DNA of 64,000 nucleotides from Trissonchulus latispiculum. Its lineage: Eukaryota; Nematoda; Enoplea; Enoplida; Ironidae. The stretch spans positions 34,551 to 98,550 of the forward strand of contig JASAND010020306.1 of NCBI GenBank assembly GCA_030248195.1. Reading direction: 5' to 3'. Below, piece by piece: positions 51,812 through 59,737 of the stretch. A program made the translations under genes and the position numbers. The notes beneath the pieces were generated by a model. It saw nothing but the letters and a program-made list of their open reading frames with translations, was not told where the DNA came from and did no database searches. Positions within the stretch are counted from its first letter, which is position 1. The number at the start of each line of letters is the position of its first letter.

Positions 51812-51902
51812 GTAATAAATACTTAAGTACTGTTTTACTTTTTCTATTAACTAGCCTGATTTTGTTGGCTTCAAGCCTCAGTCTTCTGTTTTCTGCTTTC
51901 AG

Positions 51903-52745
51903 ATGCTCACTGTCAAAGCAGAAAATAGTGGCCGTACATATGAAGTCCGAAAGCCCCTGTGTCGTCGTTGCGAAGGCTCAGTAAACACTGTAGCCACTTT
52001 AGTCGATGATGGCGAGACGAGGCAATTTTCGTTAGTCAAGGTTGTTCCTTCACCGTTATGTGTCATGCTTTGGAGCCTTAGTGGAACCGTAGTTCCTGAG
52101 GAGTTCTTCAGGACTAGAAGATTTTCGGAAGAAGTGTGTACCAAAATTCCTCAAGATTGGGGCCGTGCACTTCTGGACGAGACTGGACCTGCAGTGCTTT
52201 TCTTTTATCCACTAAGAAAAAGCGAGATAAGCCTTTCCTGTTCCGTTGCAGATAATGGTCCCTTTACTGAAACTGACATAAAAATATACCTTGTTCAAAT
52301 TTACACCTCACTGACGCGCTTGTGGGAGCACTGTGGATTTGTCTTTAGGGGGTTCTTGCCTGTTAAAATTATAATTGATACGGACAGTAAACATGCAAAA
52401 TTCTATGACTTTGATGATGGGTATGAACTTTACTCGACTTCGGAACACATTCGCATCGGAAAAGGAAATTCACCCATTACATTTCAACCTCCTGAATTTC
52501 GAGAAATTGAAATGGTTCCTTGCGGTCGGCTTATCACATTTCAGTTTGGGCAAACCTTATACTTTATGGCCACAGGGAAGTTTTTCCACGGATATCAGGA
52601 GTGGCCCCTCAACATCTCCCACATGATGCGAGAATTTATCATGTCATGCCTCCAAGCAGAGCCAAGGACGATTTTTTTCGAGCTGTCAGAAACTCCAATG
52701 TACAAAGAGGCCTTGAAAACTTACGCTGAATTTACTGAAAGTTAA
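51903..52745 (+). CDS. Pseudokinase 1
   Basis: 280 residues; the ATG follows the acceptor CTTTCAG directly. The C-lobe order is that of a protein kinase: VFRGFLPVKIIID (148-150 FRG in place of HRD; Asn also lost), FYDFDDG (DFG position, D169), FQPPEF (APE position) and a LYFMATGKFF helix F-like segment. A possible beta-3 lysine is K46 (FSLVKVV). With the catalytic Asp replaced by Gly it should be inactive, a scaffold or decoy. It is paralogous to the next gene (about 35-40% identical by eye). AATAAA follows at 52777. No close relative is known to me in Mavericks; the distant comparison is the poxvirus pseudokinase. Confidence 0.7.
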   Translation: MLTVKAENSGRTYEVRKPLCRRCEGSVNTVATLVDDGETRQFSLVKVVPSPLCVMLWSLSGTVVPEEFFRTRRFSEEVCTKIPQDWGRALLDETGPAVLFFYPLRKSEISLSCSVADNGPFTETDIKIYLVQIYTSLTRLWEHCGFVFRGFLPVKIIIDTDSKHAKFYDFDDGYELYSTSEHIRIGKGNSPITFQPPEFREIEMVPCGRLITFQFGQTLYFMATGKFFHGYQEWPLNISHMMREFIMSCLQAEPRTIFFELSETPMYKEALKTYAEFTES

Positions 52746-52776
52746 ACGTTGTTGTTATTTTTAGCTGTATTACTTG

Positions 52777-52782
52777 AATAAA
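52777..52782 (+). terminator. Polyadenylation signal
   Basis: AATAAA 32 nt after the stop of pseudokinase 1 and before the acceptor of pseudokinase 2. Confidence 0.65.
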
Positions 52783-52966
52783 ATATTTCAAAGCTTTTTG
52801 TGTGGCCGTAGTTGTGCAGACTTATGTGCTTCATGTATATGTTCATGTACAAAATAAGAGTATTACTGACTTTAAGTTGTTACCTGAAAGATGTTTCTAC
52901 TTAGTATGTCTTATGCTAACATCAATCTCCCCTACATGTGTCCTCTTGTACTTTTTATGTTTTAGC

Positions 52967-53830
52967 ATGGTTATTAGATTTGTTAAGGCAGAGAGCAGTT
53001 GCCAAGTGTACAAAGTTCATCCTGCTATTGCCCGAGGAAGCCGAGGATGCTTGGTCTCTTTTGCTAAATACATTCAACACAACCATGGTGCGGTTCGTGA
53101 GATGATTGCAATGGCTAAAATCACGCCATTGGCTACTTGTGATATGCGCTCAAACGACCAAGGTATCTTGGCTCCCTTAGAATACACTAAGACCAGAAAA
53201 CTCACAATGGAGCCTTGCGTGATGATTCCCCAGGACTGGGCTGTCTGTCAAAATTATTTAGAAGACCCCAGATCGAGGATTTTTCTATTTTATCCATTCA
53301 ATTCAGACGAGCGTTTCTTGTTTTCATTCATACAACGTCACGGGCCTATGACAGAAACTGACATTAAAATTTACCTGGTGCAGATTTATCTTTCGCTGCA
53401 TCGTTTTTGGTCAATACATGGTATGATTTACCGAGGCATGTCACCATCCAATCTTATGATTGATCCTTCTAAGAAAATTCCCAAGTTCATTTGCTTCAAC
53501 GGTGCTGCTGAGGTTTCTACAGTGTTGGAAAATGTTCATATTGGAATGGGAAATTCTCCAATAATACTTCAACCTCCTGAATATATCGGAAATGAAAGAG
53601 TACCTGCTGGTGATTTGCTTACTTACCAGCTTTGTCAAACCCTGTACTTCATGGCAACAGGGAAGTACTATGTTAGATGTGAAGAATGGCCACTAACTAT
53701 TTCCCATATGATGAGGCGTTTCATAATGTCATGCCTGAAACCATTCAAACGGGTCAAGTTTTTTGGAGTGAAGAAGACGGTTATGTACAAAGAAGCCGTG
53801 AAGACATACCACGAATTTATTGAACTCTAA
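52967..53830 (+). CDS. Pseudokinase 2
   Basis: 287 residues from the ATG at 52967, which lies 1 nt after a TTTTAG acceptor. The frame is open upstream to 52802, but alignment with pseudokinase 1 (MVIRFVKAES against MLTVKAENS) supports this start. C-lobe: IYRGMSPSNLMID (155-157 YRG for HRD, N162 retained), FICFNG (DFG reads CFN), LQPPEYIG (APE position), and GDLLTYQLCQTLYFMATGKYY like kinase helix F. A possible beta-3 lysine is K51. It lacks both the catalytic and the metal-binding Asp, so it should not phosphorylate. Expression is probably from the shared leader. Confidence 0.72.
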   Translation: MVIRFVKAESSCQVYKVHPAIARGSRGCLVSFAKYIQHNHGAVREMIAMAKITPLATCDMRSNDQGILAPLEYTKTRKLTMEPCVMIPQDWAVCQNYLEDPRSRIFLFYPFNSDERFLFSFIQRHGPMTETDIKIYLVQIYLSLHRFWSIHGMIYRGMSPSNLMIDPSKKIPKFICFNGAAEVSTVLENVHIGMGNSPIILQPPEYIGNERVPAGDLLTYQLCQTLYFMATGKYYVRCEEWPLTISHMMRRFIMSCLKPFKRVKFFGVKKTVMYKEAVKTYHEFIEL

Positions 53831-54004
53831 CGTTTTTTGTATTTTAGATTCCATGCAGAATATAGATGTTCTACAGGTATATTATGGTTATAGTAAAACA
53901 TTAACTCAGTGTTTATGTTTTCAAACATTTTTCTGCCTTTGGTCTTTTTGTTTCAGGAAGCTATTAACATAACGTTTGGTTCCTCAGAAGCTTTAAGGCA
54001 GCAC

Positions 54005-54571
54005 ATGTCAAGTCCTCTTACAGAAGAAGAAGTCTCCACATTGAGAAGGCTACTTGTTCGATACTTTATTAATCAGCCTGGGCAAATCCCTCTGCTCAGC
54101 TCGCTAATTTCGAGTGAAGCAACAAAGCAGGCAAACCCAGAAAGTTTGCAAGAACTCTTCCTCGAAGATACCAACCCAGGTTCTTATGTTTGTAGTGGAT
54201 GCGTAAATTCCAAGCCGAGGAAGCTGCAAGTAGTGCAGTCTATTCACAACTTTTGCGCTCACGCTAAAACCCACATTTGGTGTAATCAGTGCAGTGCTAA
54301 TCACACCAGGCATACAATACAACGACAAGGAGCCAAGTTTACAAGATTTTGTTGTAGCTGCGGGTGTTTTAATCCAGAAAATCCTACATGTCATTTAAAC
54401 CTGCTCGGACCTTATGCGGCCTGTTGCTCTCACGGTCTAGGCTGCCAGAAGCTAGGTTTAGAGTGCTGTTCATCTCTATGTATTCACATTCCTTTATTGC
54501 TTGGCTGTTGCAAACACGGGTTAAGCTGTCATTTCTATAATAAACTGTATCCTGCTTGTATTTTTGAATAG
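54005..54571 (+). CDS. Cys-rich accessory protein
   Basis: 188 residues from the first ATG after the acceptor TTTGTTTCAG (53956); the frame is open from the acceptor itself, so an upstream coding exon is possible. The N-terminal part is helical and plain. The C-terminal two thirds has about 25 Cys, many in pairs or with His (CSGC, CNQCSANH, CCSCGC, CCSHGLGC, CCKHGLSC), the last two forming a repeat. It suggests several zinc sites, or disulfides if secreted. I do not recognise the family. Confidence 0.6.
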   Translation: MSSPLTEEEVSTLRRLLVRYFINQPGQIPLLSSLISSEATKQANPESLQELFLEDTNPGSYVCSGCVNSKPRKLQVVQSIHNFCAHAKTHIWCNQCSANHTRHTIQRQGAKFTRFCCSCGCFNPENPTCHLNLLGPYAACCSHGLGCQKLGLECCSSLCIHIPLLLGCCKHGLSCHFYNKLYPACIFE

Positions 54572-54578
54572 TTTTAGA

Positions 54579-55224
54579 ATGACTAAAATTGCAGTTATTG
54601 GTCTTACTATTGTTAATTGTCCGAAGATAGGTGCTATAGCCTTGGAACTGTCAGCACTTATGCTAGAAAATGATCAGTTTACAAAAGAGTTGCTGTTTCG
54701 TAAGTTACGAGGTCCAATCAGTATGGAGAGTTTGGATTATGATCAATATTGGCATGTGTATCATGAGCTCAAGTCCGTTGGGATCAACTATTCTACAGAC
54801 GATTCACTTCCAACGTTTCAACAAGCAATGGTTCAAATGGCCAAAATCTTCCATACTGAAAAGCCAGATATGATCGTCAGTAAAGGTTCCGCTCAAATCA
54901 GCCTTCTAAGGAATGGTTTGCTCATGAATGGCATACAGCTAGAAGTAGTTGATGCCAGCAGTCTCGGCTGCCCCAGATTTAGTCAGCTGCCTGTCGCTAT
55001 GGTTACCCCGTGTCCGGAGCATATGTTTACTTTGCCAACAACGACGAAGCACTGTGCCAGGCATCGTGCGTTCCAGCTTCTCTTGTACATGACAGGTCCA
55101 GGAGAGGCTGAGTGTGACTGTGAAGGTAATTATTTTTCATTATTTTGAATTTTGCTGTAATTGGTCTTAACCCTTCACAATTCTCATTACAAACTACTTT
55201 GCTAACTTATTGTTTTAGGCTAAA
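54579..55224 (+). CDS. Accessory protein with C-x2-H/C-x2-H motif, plus-strand paralogue
   Basis: The ATG at 54579 follows the acceptor GTTTTAG (54577) by 1 nt. Unspliced, the frame runs to 55148. A donor at 55126 (GAAG|GTAATT) and an acceptor at 55218 (TTGTTTTAG) would join to give a stop within two codons, for 183 residues. The motifs IVSKGSAQISLL, then CPEH and HCARH, match the paralogue at 50185-51212. The N terminus, MTKIAVIGLTI, looks like the first strand of an alpha/beta fold. A degenerate RNase H-fold exonuclease is possible; this is weak. It is the last gene of the plus-strand leader set and faces the capsid block tail to tail. Confidence 0.68.
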
Positions 55225-55292
55225 GAAGAAAGAACAACAAAGAAAGACTGTAACTCTTTTATTGTTTACATTTAACATATTATATAGTCATA

Positions 55293-55763
55293 TTAATCAT
55301 TAAACAGTTTTATCCAAGTTTGTTCTTTAGTAGATTTGCCATGTCCATAGGCGGATACAGGTACATTGACGTCATTCAGGAATAGCTTAAATTCTTCAGC
55401 ATCGGGTGGCCTATGCTGCCTCATAAATGAAGGAAGTAAGATAAACTTAATCATATCTATGGCATTAGAAAATTCCTTTTCAGATCCGTCTGGAAAGGTT
55501 GCAATTAAATTGCCATTGTCAGATATCTTCACTTTACCTTGAATTGAGTGAAGTAGTAGTTTACCTTTTGCCTTATAGGACTTAGGGATAAACTCCAGTA
55601 CCCAACTCAGGTTTTGTTCTGGAGTACACAAATTTGATATCAATTTCTTCTTTTCTTGTTCATTTGTGTTGCTATCATTCAGAATATTAAGCACTTCTTT
55701 TGCAAATTTGGACTGACTGGATACCTGATCTTCCGTCACCAACACGTACCGTTTATGCGACAT
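55293..55763 (-). CDS. Conserved Maverick protein (KRYVLV family)
   Basis: 156 residues. The N terminus RYVLVTEDQ, an EVLNILND segment with a Lys/Glu-rich helix, then IPKSYKAKGKLLLHSI and a C-terminal FPDGSEKEFSNAIDMI match my recollection of a small protein encoded next to the capsid genes in many Mavericks and adintoviruses. Its role is unknown; a virion or assembly component is plausible. It overlaps the upstream gene (55753) by 11 nt, so the two are probably translated from linked mRNAs. Confidence 0.65.
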   Translation of the reverse strand: MSHKRYVLVTEDQVSSQSKFAKEVLNILNDSNTNEQEKKKLISNLCTPEQNLSWVLEFIPKSYKAKGKLLLHSIQGKVKISDNGNLIATFPDGSEKEFSNAIDMIKFILLPSFMRQHRPPDAEEFKLFLNDVNVPVSAYGHGKSTKEQTWIKLFND

Positions 55764-56079
55764 GTCTCAAGACTGGTAAGATTGACTGTGAAATCAGTTC
55801 CAAGTAAGGTAAGTTGGTTTCTAAGATTTTTCTTTTCTTTGAGTCAGTAGTACTGGAATCTGATAACAAACGCAACTGTTGTAGTTTCCGTTTAAGTTTT
55901 TTTCTCAAATTTTTGTCCAACTCTATGTTGTCGTTGTAAAGAATGTTATAGCAGATTTCAGTGATGGCCTTATAGAATGAAGAAGGTGCCTCCTCAAGAA
56001 GTTCACGAAACCGACGTTTGTCAACGCCTGCTGCCAATAACCGGATCAGTGGAAGGTTGTCTATGACTGGCTGCGACAT
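55753..56079 (-). CDS. Small conserved Maverick protein
   Basis: 108 residues. The pattern AITEICYNILYNDNIEL followed by KKLKRKLQQLRLL and a hydrophobic C terminus is like a recurring Maverick protein (an ICECALNVLKGNIPL-type segment plus a basic stretch) that I recall from adintoviruses. It lies between the ATPase and the KRYVLV-family gene. Function unknown; membrane-active or core roles have been proposed for such small ORFs. Confidence 0.6.
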   Translation of the reverse strand: MSQPVIDNLPLIRLLAAGVDKRRFRELLEEAPSSFYKAITEICYNILYNDNIELDKNLRKKLKRKLQQLRLLSDSSTTDSKKRKILETNLPYLELISQSILPVLRHVA

Positions 56080-56131
56080 TTGTCTGAAATGTGACTACAA
56101 CTTGTTTATATGCTTTGGACAAGAGGCTAAA

Positions 56132-56791
56132 TTAAGGCAAGTAAACTATTTGTTTTTCTTCGCACGGTAACGATGCGCGAAATTGAAGTTGAGGAGGTGT
56201 AGTAGGGGTAAGATCTACCCAGAAATAACCAAATGGTCGTTCCCGCAGAGCTTGATTATACATATTTATAAACGTCTTATTTTTACCAGGCAGCATCTGA
56301 CCTCCAAGAGTGCTGATACTTCTTAAATCTCGACGACACGACAATAAAAACATGTGATTAATTTGACGGGATAAACAAGTTGAAAATTTAGTATTGAGGA
56401 AAGGCGATTGCCACAAAAGAAACACAGTTATATCGTAATGGTGGCTGTACATTGTCAGTAGTTTATATACAGTTTCGTTGTTTCCACTAGAATATTGCTG
56501 ATCGTCAATGATGATGCAACCACTGCCTTCATTCCAGTAAGCCCCATTGGAAATGATATCTTCAGGAATGCCTTGTATGAATTCTATTCCAGGTATTTTG
56601 TCCTTCATTTCCTTGTATAATGGTTGGTCGACTTCATATAAAAATAAAATCTTTGTGAACTGTTTGCCGAAGCAAGCAACTTGATTATTTAGCATTTTAT
56701 ATACAAGTGTTGTTTTACCACTTCCAGAGTTACCAATAACGGCTATTCTGGTGGGAGTGGTTATATGCAGTGAACATTCAATTGAGTCCAT
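56132..56791 (-). CDS. Packaging ATPase (FtsK/HerA-like)
   Basis: 219 residues. Walker A GNSGSGKT (20-27), Walker B CIIIDD (92-97) and a following QQYSS sensor-like stretch fit the A32/FtsK-HerA family that drives DNA into virus particles. The length is normal for Polinton ATPases. A TATATAAAAG box lies 26 nt before the ATG and a hairpin lies just upstream of that. No lesions. Confidence 0.9.
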   Translation of the reverse strand: MDSIECSLHITTPTRIAVIGNSGSGKTTLVYKMLNNQVACFGKQFTKILFLYEVDQPLYKEMKDKIPGIEFIQGIPEDIISNGAYWNEGSGCIIIDDQQYSSGNNETVYKLLTMYSHHYDITVFLLWQSPFLNTKFSTCLSRQINHMFLLSCRRDLRSISTLGGQMLPGKNKTFINMYNQALRERPFGYFWVDLTPTTPPQLQFRASLPCEEKQIVYLP

Positions 56792-56817
56792 TTGAAGTAA
56801 TTATTATCATACTTGTC

Positions 56818-56826
56818 TTTTATATA
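56818..56826 (-). promoter_or_regulatory. TATA box of ATPase gene
   Basis: TATATAAAA on the minus strand, just upstream of the ATPase ATG. The same box is kept in the remnant at about 2490. Confidence 0.6.
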
Positions 56827-56852
56827 TACAATGTCTATGCTGTAAACAGGTC

Positions 56853-56896
56853 AGCACTTTGGAAAACGGGGCCGTAGGCCCCGTTTTCCAAGTGCT
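56853..56896. terminator. Conserved hairpin between capsid and ATPase genes
   Basis: Arms of 20-21 nt (left AGCACTTTGGAAAACGGGG and CC, right its complement) around the loop GTA, with one unpaired T. It lies after the capsid stop and before the ATPase TATA box. The same palindrome, differing in loop and bulge, is kept in the relic at 2415-2457. A role in transcript 3'-end formation fits the position; a replication or packaging role is possible. Confidence 0.65.
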
Positions 56897-56939
56897 GGAG
56901 AGGAGCGCGCGGCCCCCCCTTCCCCCGCATCGCGGGGGT

Positions 56940-58283
56940 TTAGAGTTCATCGACTGTAGGATGTCTTTCAGCGTCCAGAGTCAGTGTGACGTCAAATTCT
57001 CCCACTACGAAGCAAACAATGTTCTCGGTTGTTTCCTTGGAAAACCAGGCACGGATGCTGACCTTGCCTTCTTCGGGCGGAGAAATGTATGGACATTGGG
57101 CACTTTGGTCCCTGGTGAGATCACAAACGAGAATGAAGTAGCCGCTTGAGAAGTCTTCAGGCGTGATACCGATGTCGTTGTTGCTAAAGTCCATGCCTCG
57201 AAGCAGAAAAAAGTAAGCCATGTTGTAGTTATTGCTATCGATATCTAGAGTAAGACCTTCGTTCGTAAACTGGGGAACATCGTTTTTGTATACTTGGAAG
57301 CGCGAGCAGTGCGTAGATAGAAAATTGAATGGGTTTTTGCTTGTTTCTGGGGATGTAACAGCGCTGCTTTTGACGAAAAACGTATAAACTCGCTTTGGAA
57401 GTCTTCCTAGAAACACACCGTCGTAGCTGAACGTTTTAGATCCTTTCTGAACTGTTTGGGTTCTGATGATGTGACGGAGAATAGGTAAACTGAAGGACCC
57501 AGCAGAAAGTAAACGATTTTGTAGACTCATAATGTTTGCACTAGGTTCTAAAAAGTTTCCATATAGCTTTGCTGATAGGACTTTTATTGCATACTCTTTT
57601 GACTCGTCACCGATAAGACAGAACGTTGGTTTTGTTCTATGAAATCGAAACGTCACTGGGCAATCTGAAGGCAACGTTCTAACAGAACTGAAGATGTCGT
57701 GGAAAGGTCTAATGATGAGGTCAGCTGTTCTCGACTTGGCAATGTATTCCATTCGTTCTTTGAGGCCTTTATTTACTGCAACATCAGGTAATGTAGGATC
57801 CCAGTTATCCATGGCATAGTTGGTATCTTTTTCAAAGATGCTGGTATTCAGCAGGTAAGCCTTTGTTGTTGTTGGGAAATTTAGCATTGCCAGCAGGTAC
57901 GCCTGATACGGAAAGTATTCTTGATTAGGAGTTACCTTTTGACCAGAAATAAATACTTCAATCTCTGAAAATAATGCATATCCAAACATATTGCAGACTG
58001 ATATTTTCGCATCGTCAGCTAAATTAGTAAGATCTCCATTAAGCACTTGTACATTTATTGCTAAAAATAACGATGAAAGTTCTAGGCATTTATCAGGAAC
58101 TCTTTCCAGTCGGAATTCCAATGCTGCCTGGTCCGTTCGAGGTAGTGGAGTGACCAAGGATATCTCGCGTAGTTGGCTTCCAGTTACATCTGTTTGGACA
58201 GGTATTTTGTGTTGCCACGTAAATGATTGTACGGAGCAAGGATCTCCGAGGCTGATACGTGGCGCTTTTGGGGTAGGTTCCAT
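56940..58283 (-). CDS. Major capsid protein (double jelly-roll, hexon-like)
   Basis: 447 residues. The start LGDPCSVQSFTWQHKIPVQTD and the repeated beta-rich segments fit Maverick/adintovirus hexons. The C-terminal pattern GYFILVCDLTRD, then GKVSIRAWFS and VGEFDVTLTLDAE corresponds to the usual GYTLFAFDLTPD...VYGEFD end. A DJR fold is inferred. It builds the icosahedral shell. The stop at 56940 is 44 nt before the hairpin. The gene begins 1 nt after the stop of the small basic gene, so translation of the two is linked or they come from one transcript. Confidence 0.85.
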   Translation of the reverse strand: MEPTPKAPRISLGDPCSVQSFTWQHKIPVQTDVTGSQLREISLVTPLPRTDQAALEFRLERVPDKCLELSSLFLAINVQVLNGDLTNLADDAKISVCNMFGYALFSEIEVFISGQKVTPNQEYFPYQAYLLAMLNFPTTTKAYLLNTSIFEKDTNYAMDNWDPTLPDVAVNKGLKERMEYIAKSRTADLIIRPFHDIFSSVRTLPSDCPVTFRFHRTKPTFCLIGDESKEYAIKVLSAKLYGNFLEPSANIMSLQNRLLSAGSFSLPILRHIIRTQTVQKGSKTFSYDGVFLGRLPKRVYTFFVKSSAVTSPETSKNPFNFLSTHCSRFQVYKNDVPQFTNEGLTLDIDSNNYNMAYFFLLRGMDFSNNDIGITPEDFSSGYFILVCDLTRDQSAQCPYISPPEEGKVSIRAWFSKETTENIVCFVVGEFDVTLTLDAERHPTVDEL

Positions 58284-58484
58284 TTACAAGACTTCTTTGC
58301 GTCTTCGAGTGGTACGTTTCTTTGTAGTTCTTTTAACAAGCTTTTTAACAGGCTTTTTAGCCTGTTTTGTCTTTACTTTCTTTGGTTTCTTTGTCTTCTT
58401 TTTAATATTTCTAGTAGCAAACACAACTGGAATAACAGCTTGCTTAGTATTGCCGTCAATTGCTCTAGTATAACACAGTGCCAT
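58284..58484 (-). CDS. Small basic core-like protein
   Basis: 66 residues with 18 Lys and 7 Arg, nearly all in the C-terminal 40, including KKKTKKPKKVKTK and RRRK. It resembles DNA-condensing core peptides such as adenovirus VII or mu in composition only. It sits between minor and major capsid genes. Confidence 0.7.
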   Translation of the reverse strand: MALCYTRAIDGNTKQAVIPVVFATRNIKKKTKKPKKVKTKQAKKPVKKLVKRTTKKRTTRRRKEVL

Positions 58485-58547
58485 ACAAACATAAAATGAA
58501 ATATGAAAATATACTTGTTTTCTTATATTGTGTTTTCTGTACTTGTT

Positions 58548-59240
58548 CTAGTATCCAATAAAATGCAACTGAGCCACAGCCAGACCGCCACCAAAGCTAA
58601 CGTTGTCTCCATTCATATCTGTGATTCGAAGTTCGATTTCATTCCAGTAGTCAAGTTTCACCTTATAGTAATCTCTTATTACAGGTTCATGTATAATACA
58701 ATTGCTACTTTCTGTTGCAGGAAATATTGACAATATTTTTGTAGCGGTGCTGTTAAAAAGTTGTGGTTCTTGAAAAGAGCAATTCACCATAAAACATCTG
58801 GAAAAGTACTTCACATCAACATCTGAGCTGCCTTCAATTTCGTCCTCTGTTGAGCTTGCTGATATCCCCAGTACCTTTTGAAGCTTGTAAGAAATATTTC
58901 TTATTTTCAAACCATTCAGACATTTTATTGAAATACGATTGTTCTTAACTGTAATCTGAACATTGTCTGCATCCACCGCGAAGCATTTTCTTATTATATC
59001 CAACAGTGTTGTACTGTCGTCACACTTCGTATTTGGTAAAAGAGCTTTTACCCACACAGCCTTTACCACAGAATAATATTCGAACCAGAAATCTGTAGTT
59101 ACGTTATTGTAGTTTGATGGTATGACAAGCTTAGCTAGAGAGACTCTATAGTTTGAATTGGTCAGAGTGAATGTTTTAATGAGATCAGTACAAAAGCACG
59201 GATTTGATAAATCATAGGACAATGTTATCATGAACTCCAT
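58548..59240 (-). CDS. Minor capsid (penton-like) protein
   Basis: 230 residues from ATG 59240. It starts FMITLSYDLSNPC and ends YWNEIELRITDMNGDNVSFGGGLAVAQLHF, the closing strands typical of Maverick penton proteins (usually I-x-I-x-D-x-x-G-x-x-V-x-F). A single jelly-roll is predicted. It would occupy the capsid vertices. It is divergently transcribed from the PC4-like gene with only 69 nt between the two start codons. Confidence 0.8.
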   Translation of the reverse strand: MEFMITLSYDLSNPCFCTDLIKTFTLTNSNYRVSLAKLVIPSNYNNVTTDFWFEYYSVVKAVWVKALLPNTKCDDSTTLLDIIRKCFAVDADNVQITVKNNRISIKCLNGLKIRNISYKLQKVLGISASSTEDEIEGSSDVDVKYFSRCFMVNCSFQEPQLFNSTATKILSIFPATESSNCIIHEPVIRDYYKVKLDYWNEIELRITDMNGDNVSFGGGLAVAQLHFIGY

Positions 59241-59309
59241 CGCCAAGAATAATAAAATGGATGGAACGTTTTTAATTTAACTGGTAAAACTCTTCTTCAT
59301 TTAGATAAG

Positions 59310-59672
59310 ATGGCGACATCTGAGAAACAACTCAAAATTGACGAAGACCAAACCGTCATCCAGGTGCCAGATAACGAACCAAAGTTTGTCCCTGTAGCTA
59401 TACCGACAGGGTACGTAGCCATCGATGAACAGAAGCTGATCTTCGGAAGACTCATTTACACTGGAAGAGGCCAAACAGTCGATCTACGTTCATTTTACCG
59501 TGCGAAAGACAGCGTCACCAAGGAATGGAAGACTGACAACGACGGCAACTGCATCATGCGACCAGGAAAGGGCCTAAACATGAATCCTGAACAAGCGAAA
59601 GCTGCTGTACGCGTGATTATTGAACTTTTAGAGAAGATTGGTTATTCCAAGAAGGACATCCTTGACGAGTAA
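59310..59672 (+). CDS. PC4-like single-stranded DNA-binding protein
   Basis: 120 residues. IYTGRGQTVDLRSFYRAKD and MRPGKGLNMNPEQAKAAVRVI match the PC4/p15 (SUB1) pattern: strand, I-D-I-R-x-F/Y, then a P-x-x-x-G-I-x-L-x-x-x-Q turn and a helix. The family binds ssDNA and acts as transcriptional coactivator. Here it may be a replication ssDNA-binding protein or a late transcription factor. It comes first in the plus-strand replication block. Confidence 0.75.
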   Translation: MATSEKQLKIDEDQTVIQVPDNEPKFVPVAIPTGYVAIDEQKLIFGRLIYTGRGQTVDLRSFYRAKDSVTKEWKTDNDGNCIMRPGKGLNMNPEQAKAAVRVIIELLEKIGYSKKDILDE

Positions 59673-59737
59673 CTTTACTGATTTTATGACAGTATCAATT
59701 GTTTAAATGTGAACGACAGTAAATGTTTTTAACAAAA

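Noticed and set aside
56859..57149. Plus-strand 96-codon ORF crossing the hairpin and capsid tail
   Set aside because: Antisense to the capsid gene. A matching ORF in the relic only reflects shared DNA.
58227..58499. Plus-strand Phe/Leu-rich ORF resembling a membrane protein
   Set aside because: It is the antisense of the Lys-rich core gene; Lys codons read backwards give Phe and Leu.
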